From Atopsyche davidsoni (Eukaryota > Arthropoda > Insecta > Trichoptera > Hydrobiosidae), in assembly GCA_022113835.1 (NCBI GenBank), contig JAILWY010000010.1:9137001-9201000 (forward strand): a DNA stretch of 64,000 bases. The letters are read 5' to 3'. The position numbers and the translations under genes were made by a program. The notes under the pieces were generated by a model. The model worked only from the letters and a program-made list of their open reading frames with translations. It made no database searches and was not told the origin of the DNA. Positions 46,890 through 59,799 of the stretch are shown here, in pieces. The number at the start of each line of letters is the position of its first letter. Position 1 is the stretch's first letter.

Positions 46890-49490
46890 TACATAAATAA
46901 CCATGTCAAAAAGTTTGCCTAACAAGTGTACATAACATATATTTTTAATAATAATAGTATTTATTTCAGAAGAGCAGTGTTTATTTACACAAAACAATTA
47001 TTATTTTTAAAAATATATATAATATATGATAATCCTCAATTTATAATATCGTCTTCTTCAGAGGAGGTCAGTCGCCATCATACTGAACATTTATTTATAC
47101 TTAGTAATTCGGTTGCACTCCCGACTTCCAGCCACTGGCGCAAATAAAGCTTTCATCTTACGATGCATTTTTTTGTTTGAATTTCTATCTGGACAGGTAT
47201 TTATTCTTTTAAGAAATATGGCCAAAATAGGAAAGCTTTTAAGCCACCGTCGGGAGTTCTTTTTATTTGCCCATTATGCGCAAAACTCTCTCATTTGTGA
47301 TATGGTAAAACGTATATATGTCTATTTTGTGGATTGAACGCCAATCAAGTGGGTATTTATTCACCTATACAGGTATATATTAATATTCTCGAATCTCACA
47401 CAAGTCACGATGATATTTTTCTGAGCGTTTCTTTAGTCATTTTCGATGTGTGAAAAATGTGCCTAATCATAATATATGGTAAAACCATGGTATTTTAAGG
47501 ATACTTCTATAAAGACAAATTCCAAATACCTCGATTTTTAGCGTTGTAGCCATTTTAAAATTCCAGGTCTCAACTCCTCAAAGAAGAACTAAGAGAGTAC
47601 ATTTTTTGTGAATTTCTGGTAATTTTTTATTGTTATGTCTTTAGCATGTGACACTTTTATATAACTGTGTTACGTGCTGTCTCAATTCTTATTTAAATTT
47701 CATGGTCAGTATCTCAGTTTTCATTCGGTATCTAAAAAAATTACATATCTAATATTCGACAATTTTCAAAATAACAATATAATATACCATATTATTATAT
47801 TCTACCTTATATTAAGCAAACCAATCATTTACTGTATTAAACGACAAAAACAACTTGTAAGCGTGTATACAAATAGGAAATATCGTAAATCTTTATTATT
47901 GAAAATAAATATTTTTAACGATAAACATGCTTTTATTATTGTGTGTAAGCCGGCATATTACACCAATGGTTTATGATAACGTTGTATAATGCTTAATTTC
48001 GTGAGAAATGTTTTCACAGTAGAATATTTCTTTAATATTTTATCGATTTTCTCTTACGATCCAATGCATGGAGTATATATAACCCGTTTTATTGATTAAT
48101 TATAAGATATAAATATAATGTCATTATACTTTCCGGATGGTATATTATTGATTAAATAATTATTTTAATGCGAAAATAAATAGTTTCTCTCAAAGTTATG
48201 AACATTTAAATGTGTTTTACTTTCCCTTCCTTAAAAATAAACATTATCTTAAAAATATATTGTATTTATTTAAGAACATTTAAATATGTTATGATTGATA
48301 AAGTTTGTCCACGATAAAGTTGTTAGGTAGCCACGCGTTGTTTTCCTGTATTTATGGGATATCAGAACTTGTGTAGCCTTTATTGACATTTAAAATTACA
48401 GGTGTGTTATTGGCATTTGCCTTTGCAAAAAAGTACAAACCTGTTCGTTTCTACCCGGTTAACTATCCCTATCTGGTATTTTTTGCGAAAACCTTATATA
48501 TTCTATAAAATATTATAATATTGTTACAGGTGTTAATTATCTTAGTTGATACTTAGGTTTTTTAAACATTAATAGTTATCATCGAATATATCAAATAAAT
48601 ATCATATAATACAATAGTTATCATCGAAGAATTGAAATACAATCACTTGAGAAGAAATAAATCTATTTTATAAACCACTAATTATAAGATTACAACTCTA
48701 GATAATTAAAGAAATAATAAAGTATTTCTAAATAAACTGATTGCACTAATTTGTATGTTTAAAGGCCGTTATAGACATATAGAACGCAGCAATCTAATTG
48801 GAATGAAGAAGGTAGCCAATTATTTATTGCACATTATGTAATATATCTTAACTGTAAAGATACATAATCAGGTTTATTCTAGTTTGATTTCATTCGATCA
48901 GGACAGGCTGAAGCGTGCATTTAGCATTAGTTTTTGGCTAACACATTACACACACTAGGAAAATGCGAGTAGACCCGGGTATTACAGATAGCGCTGCAAA
49001 AATTGGGAAATTTTCAATTTGTACACACTATAATTTTAAAAATGATCAAAAATCTATCATCGATATTCAATTTTTCGGTTAATTTAAAATTAAATGTAAC
49101 GCAAGAATATACCATACATACTAAATTGATTTTATTTATCACATAGGTAAAAATATATATAAATATGCACTAAAACTAAATATTCAATGTGTTTACTGTT
49201 TTTTTTAAAAATATTTATTACAATTTAATGTTGACCAAGAGCTCATAAGATAAATATTAAAATTCATTCGTTTCAATATACTAGAATTCGATTTACTCGC
49301 GTGTCTTTGAATTAGGTTAATCACCATTGATGTATTTTAATTTGTTCATAGTGACAATAATGGTGTAATTTCATTGCAATATTTAAATGTAATTGTGATA
49401 AAATTCAAAATATTTATAATGTTGCTGTGTTCCTTAAATAAATTCAGTTGGAGACAGATTCCACATAACTGAAAATAGCTCAATCATATA
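46890..49490. other. AT-rich noncoding DNA
   Basis: No supported gene or repeat. Open frames at 46926, 47113 and 47674 are AT-driven. Confidence 0.45.
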
Positions 49491-49499
49491 AAATGTAGT

Positions 49500-49690
49500 A
49501 ATAAATGAGGATTCCATATTTCATTTTTTGACTAATTCATCAATTCATGCAAAAAATAGGTTTTTTTTACAGACATTTTTCGCTACACAAACTCAATATC
49601 GAAAATAGACAAATCCATGTACGCTACCACCTAAGCCTCATCCTGTAGGCCCTACAACCTGCGGGCAGGATAAGGGAATAGACACATTCC
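49500..49690. repeat. Interspersed repeat, copy at 49.6 kb
   Basis: The block ACACAAACTCAATATCG ... CATGTACGCTACCACCTAAG ... GGCCCTACAACCTG recurs at 63271-63345. A preceding part ending TCATGCAAAAAATAGG recurs near 62985. On the minus strand the core reads GGCTTAGGTGGTAGCG, a diverged tRNA box-A-like sequence (intact in the other copy). Confidence 0.6.
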
Positions 49691-49739
49691 TTTTTGTAAG
49701 CATAGCCTTAAGAACTATTCAAAATGAAAATAACATAAT

Positions 49740-49960
49740 ATAAAGAAATTTTTTTTTTTTTTTTGGGTTCCATATTTCCGTTTGCAAAATATTAAGTGCG
49801 AGCATGTCGCCTGCTCTTCTTGAGTCTGGGGCCAAAAAAAAGAGAATAAAAGATGGTCTACCAATAAGCACATTCAACAAAATGCATAATCACCTTATTT
49901 CATATTTAATAAAATGGTTTAATTACGAAGAAACACATTGGTTGCGCGTGCATTTAGTTA
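49740..49960. other. Poly-T run and AT-rich spacer
   Basis: An uninterrupted run of about 17 T follows A-rich sequence at 49750-49765, then ordinary AT-rich DNA. A poly-T here could be the A-tail of a minus-strand retroposed repeat, consistent with the repeat next to it. Confidence 0.35.
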
Positions 49961-49969
49961 TTATTTTTT

Positions 49970-50345
49970 TCAAGTGTTAAGTTGATGTAGCCTTAGGAAA
50001 TGCCGCTGGTCCGACACTGTTCACATTGAGTAATGCATAATACAAACATTCGGTGACGGTTTTCTGCAGATTCATCAAGCACGGTCCAGGCAAAAAAACC
50101 ATGAATTCGGCACTGCCATTAGGTTGTGCAAGCGGCCGCGCATGATGCGTCGCCGCCGTACCCATTCACGGCCGCCGCGTTCGTGGGAACTCGGCTCGGC
50201 CAGCGCAAGTGGGGCGTCCGGAGCCGAATCGGGCAGAACCGGATGTCGGACGCATCGGCCGCACTTCCTCCGGCGGGAGAGGAAATATCTTAACGAAATT
50301 TAAAATTAAAATCCGGTGGCAGCTGGCAGCGCTCGTGGGCCGACA
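49970..50345. promoter_or_regulatory. Strong CpG island
   Basis: The densest G+C block of the middle region, with GCGGCCGCGC, CGTCGCCGCCG and GGCCGCCGCG within about 60 bases (50131-50180). No convincing coding frame exists; the minus 62-codon frame (PNGSAEFMVFLPGPCLMNLQ) is unrecognised. The island may be the promoter or first exon of an unseen gene, or an enhancer. Confidence 0.35.
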
Positions 50346-50349
50346 GCCA

Positions 50350-51420
50350 ATTTAAGAAAGAAAGCTCAATAATAAGAGTAAAGTGCACAATGAATGCGGA
50401 GCTAAAGAACTGTTTTTGTACGGAAACTGTCAACCTTACCTGCATTCATTTATGGACATGTTTTCGTTTAATAAGAACTGCATTTTTGAGGACGAGTTAA
50501 AGAAGTTATTGAGGTTAGTCAGTCATACGTTATTAAAAAACTGTTGATTTCTACAATGGTAAGTTCTGAATTTGGTCAATGTACTATATGATCGTTCCTT
50601 CTACTCAACTGTTACAGATAAGAAAAAATTCGAAAAAATTATAAATATTATTTACTTATATGTGGGTGTGTGAAACTTTCATCGTGTTTCTATACAAAAA
50701 AAACAAATTTACTATGGAAACCCTAGTGATTTTATAAAAATAAATAACACATAAATTTCAATCTAGTTCAAAATTAGAAAAATCACTAGGATACTCTTCG
50801 ATTGGTTTAAATTTTCAAAAAATAATTGACCTCTTTAGTGATTAGAGTTTGTTTTAACTTGATTTTTTCATGATCTAAATTCAGAGTGCTATGAATAATT
50901 TAACTGTAGAAAGAAAATAGAAATATTCATCATTCATTTGAATGGTTTACCTAACTTTATTTAATCAAATAATGTCTAAAATTATCGAAAAAATCATCGT
51001 ATAAAAAAGTTAAAAACCTAATGTTTTTGAACGTAAAAATTATTTCACAATTTCTCCGTTTGCCATGAAGCTCATTATAAATCTATGTTGTGCTCGATTA
51101 ATTTATGACATTAAATCTTACCGAAACCACGATTTATGAAAATCAACATTTTTCATTATATCAATAAACTATATTCTTAAATAAATACTCTTTTAGAAAA
51201 TAATATATAACCTGAGATTTTCCCAAAAGCGTAGGTATATCTATGTATTCTTTTTGAAACAAATAACCAAAGAAAATTACTTGTTATAATTACTTGCGAT
51301 ACTTTAATTTTTGAAATGACCGTCACATCGTTTCAAGTTAGCATTAAAAATTAGTCACTTTGTAAATTAAGAATAAGCAATAAATATGATGTAATTTCAC
51401 TGAAAATGTTTAGAGTTGGC
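50350..51420. other. AT-rich noncoding DNA
   Basis: No supported gene. A CATTTATGGAC site (Hox/caudal-like) occurs at 50447. Confidence 0.4.
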
Positions 51421-51429
51421 TATATTACT

Positions 51430-51650
51430 GTATTAGGCAGTGCACGCCACATGCTTGGCCGCAGTCCGCTTCTGCCTTGCTTCTTCTATAATAATCTAAG
51501 CCGCTGCTTCTATAATACCTGTGCATGAGATGGTCTGGTGCATGGCAGGTCAGCGGATGTTGCAACCGTGCATGTGTCGCACGAGCAGTTAATTACGGTC
51601 TATTCCACTTATTATTTATACCTGTACACACGTACAAGGCAGTCGAGGTA
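51430..51650. promoter_or_regulatory. G+C-richer patch with homeodomain core sites
   Basis: Contains repeated CTTCTATAATA units (51483 and 51507), E-box-like CACATG, and GCAGTTAATTACGG near 51586 with a TTAATTA core. No open frame is convincing. A regulatory role is inferred from composition and motif density only. Confidence 0.22.
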
Positions 51651-52379
51651 CCTTTAATTTTATTTACTTTCTATAAAAACTTATAACTACATTTTAATGT
51701 TTTGACAGTCTTTTATGAAAGTAGAGGATTTTTTTTTTAAATTTAATATTACTCACTTATTTGAAAAAAACTAAGCATAAACTTAGCACATGCTTTAATA
51801 AAGATTTATTATTTTTATTTAAGCATTGTATTGTTTAATGAATAACAACACACAACAAATATTTAATAAGAATTATGAATTCTGGATTAAAAAATTTATA
51901 GTTAAATTTATATTGCGTTTTCACATTTGAAACAAATCGGCAGTCGAATTTAATGATAATATATGTATTAGAACTAAATTGTCCTTCAGAAAATTAAAAG
52001 TTTTTTTAATTTATCTTTAGTTCTATGCATTTATTACCTGCCTCAATTATCAACCACAGTACGTCGATGAGTTAGTGTCATGAAGTGTCAATTTCTAAGA
52101 ATGTTTTATATCCATTTTTTACCTATGTATTTATTATTAAAATCGATATAATTTTAATAAAAACTACATTCGTCCGATTGATTACACTTTATTTAATGTA
52201 GACATTTTTTACATCAAAATATTAAATATAAATTTAACAGACAGATTTACATTTAATATAACAATAAATATTTACAAGAATTATAAATGGATAATTTTTA
52301 ACTGTTTAAGAAACATCAATTGAAAAGTACAAAGGCTCCACATGAAAGGGCTAAACCTTTAAATACTGGTCAGCAAAAA

Positions 52380-52450
52380 TTATGCTTGAATAATTAATCG
52401 ATGGACTAATCTGCTGTCCGTTGTGAAGACGATTAATAATTATTCACTCC
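52380..52450. promoter_or_regulatory. Clustered homeodomain-type motifs
   Basis: TAATTAATCGATGG at 52391-52404 and GATTAATAATTATTC at 52431-52445 bracket a G+C-richer centre (CTGCTGTCCGTTGTGAAGAC). ATTAAT/TAATTA cores beside TCGAT recall Hox/TALE composite sites, but such motifs are also common in AT-rich DNA. Confidence 0.2.
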
Positions 52451-52674
52451 AATACTACTAAAGCGATAAAACTTTAAAGCAATAAAGCTTTTTTTACATT
52501 AATTCATCTGAATGACCAGAATATGGGCAAGATAAGAAAGAAATGACATGCAATAATCAGCATATCTAGAAGATAGATCATAATAGCGATAACGAACACA
52601 CTCGATCAAAAATATTATGAAAATATGTACAATTACATACAGTCATGTCTGTTTAATATCAAATATATGTATAT

Positions 52675-52941
52675 TTAGTAATAACTTTGTATTGGAGGAT
52701 TATTATTTTTAATAAAGTAAAGTTTTTGTTGCATTTGCTGGCGGAAAACCCGAAATGCAATAGCAATATGGCCTTGTTGCTGAATTTGTGTCGATATCTT
52801 AATGTTATGTAAAGTTCTTAATGAGCTAACACTAAATCCAATGTCAATGTTTCGAATGATCATGATGATCACCTGATAATTTAGATATCTCAATTTGTGT
52901 AAATGGAGTAATTTTCGGTACGCCAACAATGCGAAAATCAT
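52675..52941 (-). other. 88-codon open frame, unassigned
   Basis: The minus frame includes STQIQQQGHIAIAFRVFRQQ followed by MQQKLYF. It lies 396 bases downstream (in transcription sense) of the candidate exon at 53337-53457, so it might belong to the same gene. No acceptor in the required phase was convincingly placed. Chance length cannot be excluded. Confidence 0.18.
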
Positions 52942-53336
52942 TTAACAGTATCAATACACAATACCAGTAGTCCAGAACTTGCGAATATTCACATTATATA
53001 TATTATGTATATTAATATGAATGAAAAGGTAAAAATACAACATCTTTAAAAATATTCTGTTTTTTTTTTCTTCTAAAATTATAACTTATTTCAGTTATTT
53101 TTTTTTAATTTTTAGTATAATATCTTCAGACTTAGTATTTAGCCAATCTTACATCAGTTAAAAGATCAACGCATTGATAGACATTTGAGATGTACTGATG
53201 AATCAAGTGAAATAACCGCATATGAACCAGTTAAGACGTGTAACATTCCAAATACGTAATATATTGAAGAGTAGATATAACTCACAATCTAGTTTTACTG
53301 TGCCTCTCGTATTGCACCTGCGGGCAGATACCTCAC

Positions 53337-53457
53337 CTGTTCTATAAGATGGAATTAAATTACTAATGCTGCGTAAGGTTATCTCGCCAAGAGACTGCAT
53401 CTCCATGTAAATCACCTTTCGGTTATCGAAGGCTCTCGAGCGACCTCCATTCATGAG
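53337..53457 (-). CDS. Candidate internal exon of a minus-strand gene
   Basis: On the minus strand the sequence passes GAGACCAG, then opens as LMNGGRSRAFDNRKVIYMEM, QSLGEITLRSISNLIPSYRT and ends in ACAG before GTGAGG, a near-ideal donor. The exon is 121 bases, phase 0 to phase 1. The candidate last exon at 43796-43965 begins by supplying two bases, so the two are phase-compatible; a direct join would make the split codon GTG. Composition is protein-like and the block is G+C-richer than its flanks. The acceptor has a poor pyrimidine tract. The family is not recognised. Confidence 0.3.
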
Positions 53458-53459
53458 CT

Positions 53460-54100
53460 GGTCTCAAATGTCCGATTATTTACACACAGTATGGCGTTCA
53501 ATTAAGAGAAATAAATTATGATTTAACCCAGATTTTCATTTCCAAAATATTGCAAAAGTTTCTAAGCAAGTGTTATAAATAAATCGTCATTGCATATAGG
53601 CATTTTATAGATAATTCATTGGCCTATAAGTATAGGTGAACAACTTTGATAATAATTCATAAATCGATTATTAATTGCTGCTGAAATGATATATATGGAT
53701 AATTGATAAAGTCTCTACAATCTGTAATAAGCACCAAAATACTACCCATAAATAAGAAACATGTGTTTTTTTTTATAGTGTAACCCATTAATCACACCTT
53801 ATGTTAAAAAAGGAGTGTCTTTCATAAACAATTCACATTTTATATATTTTAATTATGTAATTGTTTAATTTTTTATTAAAATTTTTATATCAACAATCAA
53901 ATATGAGACATTAAATAAATTCATATATTTTACCAGTACAGGTTTATAAATTTTGATGTATATTTTGGGATAGTGATTCACACACCAACCCAGGGAACTC
54001 TGGATTTGATAGCCAAGAGATCGGGTGTCAATATTATTATTCTTGAAAGCATTTAAAGTTACGAGTTATATAAATATTATAATAATATCTGCGTATATGA
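53460..54100. other. AT-rich noncoding DNA
   Basis: Nothing supported. Confidence 0.45.
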
Positions 54101-54109
54101 AATGCCAAA

Positions 54110-54230
54110 AATTAATTACGCGGATGCGGCCCAACGCGGCTCGACGACTGCGATTCGTTGGAAGACCTTTACCTGAAGGCGACTAATGGCGGCTGACTCG
54201 ATGATAACAACACCTGTACAAATATTTTCG
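54110..54230. promoter_or_regulatory. Small CpG-rich patch
   Basis: Contains CGGATGCGGCCCAACGCGGC, followed by CGACGACTGCG, and ends with GATGATAACAACACCTGT, which holds an E-box CACCTG. No coding frame or splice pair is persuasive. Confidence 0.25.
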
Positions 54231-54639
54231 GGTACAGAGTACTAGTGATTTAATTTATGTAAATGGATATTAAGATTTCATTGCTATTTCGTAACAATTG
54301 CACTTTCATACAAATGTCAGATATTGGATTATCGGTCTGATCATTTAAATGCTAGATTTAAAGGTACGTTACTGCCGAAACAGGCAATATTGGGTACAGT
54401 TAGTTTAGCGACGATGTTAGAATCTATTTTAAGTGTTCGGTAGGCATACGTAAGAGCTCTGCTGCTCTTTGCACCGAGTTATTCGCCGCTGAGTGTTAAA
54501 TGCTGCAAAGCAGTTAACTTTTTGTCTCGCTCCTTGTAGCTAGTTGTGCTATCTTTTCTGGATTATAGCATAGAGCTCTCTAGTTCAATTCCTATCCGAA
54601 AACTTCACACTCAAATTGCAACTATTGGTCACAACTGAA

Positions 54640-54860
54640 TTTATTTAATCAATTAATTAATTTAATTTTGTTTATTAAAAAAAAAAAAAAAAAGGATTCG
54701 AGAATAATAAATTCTTTTTTGAATACTTTGGAAGAATATTTAAAAAAAAATCCGAAATATTTTAAGATTTTTTTCATCAAAGTGTGCAGTCTTCTTATAT
54801 TTAAACTTTTAAATATGTTTGTTGACATTTTCATCAAGTAGTGTAACAAAATAATTATTG
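54640..54860. other. AT-rich segment with a long A-run
   Basis: A run of about 17 A at 54678-54694 follows TTAATTAATTTAATT. The 66-codon minus frame across it is low-complexity (Phe/Lys) and is not a gene. Confidence 0.4.
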
Positions 54861-55189
54861 ATGTTAAATATACACGCCAAGAGTTCAGTAAACATTATGT
54901 TTTCACAGCGCAATTAGACAGTCTTATTTGTTTAAATATTTGACGATGTATCTTGACTAGATAATTTGAAAAATAAACATTTGGTATAACTACTTGATTC
55001 GTGTTTTCATCAAACAACGCCACGAATATTTCATTGACATTGACGTTTACATTTAAAAAAAATAGGCTGCATTTGCAGCTGCAAATATTTAATAATTTAA
55101 GTCTTTTTATTCACTCTTATTAGTCACTATGACTATATCAACGAATTATTTTAATGAATTTTGTTTCTAAATGTATCACTTGGGTACAA

Positions 55190-55490
55190 GTTGTTCTTAT
55201 CGATAACTTCTTGCGTGTTTCATAGACAGTGTGGGAGTTCCAGCAATCGGAAGATTCTAGAAGCTCTAGAGAATTATACCGACCGCAGTAGGAGTCCGAG
55301 CGTTTCTCAACACACAATCCGATACGCAGACCACGTACGGGGCTCTTCGTTTAATCGATTATGTCGTTTACGCAACAGTACAGCCGGGAAGCGGACTGGG
55401 TTAGAAGATGACGGGAATAATTGATCCGTCTATCTCCCTCGAACATCGGACCGCCGGCATGAATAGACAGGTGAAGAAGAGAAATTGAAT
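55190..55490. promoter_or_regulatory. CpG-rich island with TAATCGATTA palindrome
   Basis: Stands out by G+C and contains the perfect palindrome TAATCGATTA at 55352-55361, a paired-homeodomain-type site. The plus 87-codon frame (RKILEALENYTDRSRSPSVS in the middle, ending EDDGNN) has protein-like features but no recognised family. An exon remains possible. Confidence 0.3.
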
Positions 55491-55499
55491 TGAATCTAC

Positions 55500-58400
55500 T
55501 GCTCACACCATGTCATGCCGTACCTGTATAATATTTATTTTTATTGTAAGTATATTTTTAAAAAATGTGTTTAATTTTAATCCAATCGATAATTTTAGAA
55601 AGAATTTACTTTCCTAAAAAATATGATTTTTTTTTGATTACCGAAATTCTTATATTTTCAATAATAATTAGGCCTCACCCATTTAAAACATATTTGTTGA
55701 AAACGAGCTAATAATATTACGACTAAATTAAAACTGAATATTCTGGTTATTCTCCAATGTCTCTTTTTTGATAAACACTCAACATTTAAATGTCAAATTA
55801 TTTTTCAAAGAAACTTGCCAGACAAAATAAATAATAAAAAATATCAGGTTTGCGAACACACTGTAGGTCATTTAGTTAAACTTGGTCTGTTATGAATCTT
55901 AAATTAATGTTCTCATATCTATTCCAAATAAGTAGTTGAGTCCTGTGCTATTAGTAAGTGTATGGCTAGACAGGTTTTTTTTTTTAAATACGAATTTCAA
56001 TACAAATTCATCATCAAATTGCATTGGTATGATTCTAATTGAATTTTATACTATTTTTAGCGGTAAATAAATAAAAAAAGATAAATAAAAATCTTTATTT
56101 TCTAAAAATCTATAATTAATTTATAGATAATTACATATTTAAATCAATTGCTTTATAAATTGTGCCAACAATGAATTTCGTATATGTATTTGGTTGCTGT
56201 ATATTATTATGAAATATTTATATAGCAATAATAAAATGAGATAACCTAGCTAACTTGAGTTTTCAATTTTTTAAACAGAATTATTAAAATATACATATTT
56301 AAAAAAAAAAACTTTTTTGGTAATCTTCCTAAAAAATATATTTAATTTATTGGCTATTAATCTCAAACTTATATATTGGGTAATGCTAAATAATTTAAAA
56401 TAAGCAACAACAAAAAAATTGTATGAATGGTTTATTTAACTCATATTTAATTTGCGACTTCATTTCGTTTTTTATTAATTTTCTGATAATTTACAGACTC
56501 GACACTTTACTCATTATAATAATAATTAACAGATGATTTTCTGTATGAAAATCAATCAAAAGTTTTATTGATTCAATCTTAACTGGATCGTCAAATAATT
56601 CCAATGCCATGACAAACGAAGCAATCTTGATGTTGATATTCTCAAAGATAAGTTTTATTTTACTGTAAAAAAATATATGATTCTACTAGTAAATACTAAC
56701 CACAACTCAGCAAAAGGAGAGACAAGGCGTATAAATCGAGGTGTAAAAAAGCACTGCTTATGTAAAGTTTTTTTACAATAATAACTATCGTAAATGGTTT
56801 TCAAATAACGATAAAACACTTTTAAATTCATAGACTTTCCAATAATTATACATCAAAAAAATGAATTAAAAATATTACATTTAAGTGAATATTTGCATTC
56901 GATCTTACAAATTAATACGAAATATTTTATAAGAATAAAGTACATATATAAATAATCTTTGATATTGGCTATGCTACTTTGAGATTTAGTGGTCAAAAAG
57001 AACAATAAACCAGTCTTACCATTTATTTCATTTTAAAGCTTTTATTATAATAATATTTATTTATAAAGAATACAATTAGAACAGTGAGAAAACATTTATT
57101 CCGTGAATGAAAATAAATAGTCAATTAGCTAAAGGACTTTCCCTTATTGTGCAGGAAAAGACTAAGTAAATACTAAGTCTTTTATTTTATTTAAAAATTC
57201 TTTGGGCACATTTCAACCTGTTACGAATTGAGTTTTTTCACTTGTGATTCTGATAGACGTATTTCAGATCATCGATATTTTTTGGAAGACCTCAATATAT
57301 GGTTATAATACAGTTGAAAATAATTCCAAAGTATTCTAAAAATAGCTTTAAAAAATGTTGATTACCGATAATCGGCGACAAAAAAGCCATAATAAGTAAT
57401 CACTCATGATGAAAAGCAATAGTTTCAAACCATTGATTTTTGAAACTGCAGTATGTGTTATTTAGGAGGCAAAAAACAGCTTTCGGCAGAAACTTGTTGA
57501 AACACGACTCACCGACAATTTAGTCAGCTCAACATTCTCAAAAATACATTATTCTAACATAAAAGTTGAAGAATGCATTTTTCGCAGCAACAAAGTGGTT
57601 TTTGTTAGTTGATGTTATTTTAAGGTATTTACGAAGACTCAACTCGTCATTCACAAATCTAAATATTTTATATTAAACATTGAATCTAAAAGACTGACAA
57701 GTAATATAACAATCATGTATAATTTAAAGTTAAAGTCGTGTTCGTAATATTTTGGTTATCCATAGCAGTCTCACAGTCTTCACTAAAATGAACAGTCATA
57801 AAAGAAAAAGAGAAAAGAGATTTTTGTATTATAGTGGCCTTGTATAAGGTATCTTTAATAAGCAATGGTGTTGAAATATAAAAAAATTCTGACAAGTAAA
57901 TGTCTCTCTCTGTCAATCAAAACTTTAGTTTGTTAAACATCATAACAACATAATTTACTTCTGAAGTAATAATATTTTAGAAGTTCACATTATAAAAAAT
58001 ACGTATATCCATAAGTTATCCCGAATGTCATTATTCAAAGAAGTCTTTTAATTTGATAAATATTTAAAATAAAAAAGCAATTGATTTATAAAATAAACAT
58101 TAGACACTATTTACTCATTTTTTTAAACCACCGTAATTTAGTAAGTGCTCGATACAGGTATTCCAATATAAATTTATTGACAACTAGACGTCCCGAATTT
58201 CGGAGGTCCTATATCCCTGTACGTCGGTGGTTAGGATCAAACTGTATCAATATGTGTATTATTGTCTTCAGTTTGTATACTTCGACTTATTATAAAAAAT
58301 AAACTGTTTTTAAAAATAAGATATCTGAAATTTTTATTCTAACATCTCGGCTAAATATTAACTTTTACAAATTCGAGAGTATAGCACCTATAAATAAAAT

Positions 58401-59210
58401 TTATAAACGTTTATTTGCTGAAACACGCATATTGTTAAATATATATAACTTTATTGGTGGCATCTGAACTATGGCACATGCTTTACATCCAAATAAATAT
58501 ATCGTCAGTGAATTATACATAGAGAAAATCCTAATTTATCATTTATTATTACTTATATTAATCCGCTGTGAATGACAGTCTTAGAATCAAAGATTTAATC
58601 AATCCCACAAATGATTTTTATCAATTTACCAAAAAAATGTGTAATTATAAATGAATTCATTTTATTGTGGGCATGTAGTCACAATTTCAAAAACAACGAG
58701 GGAATTCACTAAGCACAACAGTTACAAAATCCGAATAACTTTCTGCGCATGAATAACAACGGGATCGGAGGCAACTTGCCATTAAAACACAATTTCCCCC
58801 CTAGAAATAATAATGAAAACATTTTACAAATCTCGCATTACAGCCGTGACATTATGCTAACATTTCTACTGTCCCGATAAGGGGTAAACAACCATTAATT
58901 ATTAAAACTTATTTACATGTAACAAAGAAAATAAAATTGAAAATGTTGATAGTCGACAATTTTATAGTATTTCAAAGTTGTTAAGATACAGTGGTAAATC
59001 AACTAGAAACTTTTTTCAGTGGCGTTCGATCCGTTGAAGCAAAAAAACAATGAGCGAGCAAAAAATTCATTTTCGCATGTAGTAAATGTAGAGCACTTTA
59101 TTGGCATATACTGGAAAAATAAATACCTAATCTTTTTATTTCAACAATTAGGCGCAGTTATTATGTAGCCAACTTATATTAATTTTCCATTATTATTGTA
59201 AATAAACGTG
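55500..59210. other. AT-rich noncoding DNA
   Basis: No supported gene, RNA or mobile element across 3.7 kb. Open frames at 57713 (minus) and 58081 (plus) are AT-driven. A short palindrome CCGATAATCGG lies at 57366-57376. Confidence 0.5.
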
Positions 59211-59216
59211 ACAATT

Positions 59217-59270
<54 letters not shown>

Positions 59271-59271
59271 C
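59217..59271. repeat. Compound (TA)n(TG)n(CG)n microsatellite
   Basis: A strictly alternating pyrimidine-purine tract of 55 bases: TA repeats to 59239, TG repeats to 59262, then CG repeats to 59271. The order runs from TA through TG to CG. Such tracts are classical Z-DNA formers, with the CG part most prone, and TG/CG arrays mutate readily. Confidence 0.95.
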
Positions 59272-59799
59272 TTGTGTATGTATAAAATTCATAAACACAT
59301 CAGCTCTCACAAACTATCTTATTTTCTACGGCAATTAATTATATTTACGAATAAAAAATGCAATCCGATCACAAAGGTAAAAAAGAGTATGTCGTAATAA
59401 TTTTTCAAAAGTGAACCTTTCTTACTTCTGGCTGGAAGGTCGTGACGTTTCTATAAGGTCTCACATGATCATTTTCATTGCTGCGTGCGTCGATTATCAG
59501 CATTCAATTGTTATTCAGGGTTGCGAAACTTAAAATAAATATTTTTTTTATTTATTATGTTCCTAACATTCAATAAATACAACTCACTGCTTAAAATTGT
59601 CATTCCGGTTAGATTGTGAACTTCTAATATTCTGTTTAATTTTCTGTCTAATTGATATTTAAACTAATTTCCTCGTCAAGTTTTTTAGATTTGGTTATAA
59701 TGTCAAAACAAGTAAATTTTCCCATTTTTTGTTTTTGGTCATTCAAAGAAACTATCAATTCATTGAAAATAATACATTTATTTCTTGGAGATTGCTATC

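Noticed and set aside
46456..49827. Shared CTGCTCTTCTTGA at 46.46 and 49.81 kb as a repeat family
   Set aside because: A 13-base match is expected many times by chance in 64 kb and the flanks do not align.
52380..52450. Hox cluster membership
   Set aside because: Homeodomain-type cores are common in AT-rich DNA and no homeobox coding sequence is present in the window.
59217..59271. CRISPR or satellite array
   Set aside because: Simple dinucleotide repeats only; no spaced direct repeats were found anywhere in the window.
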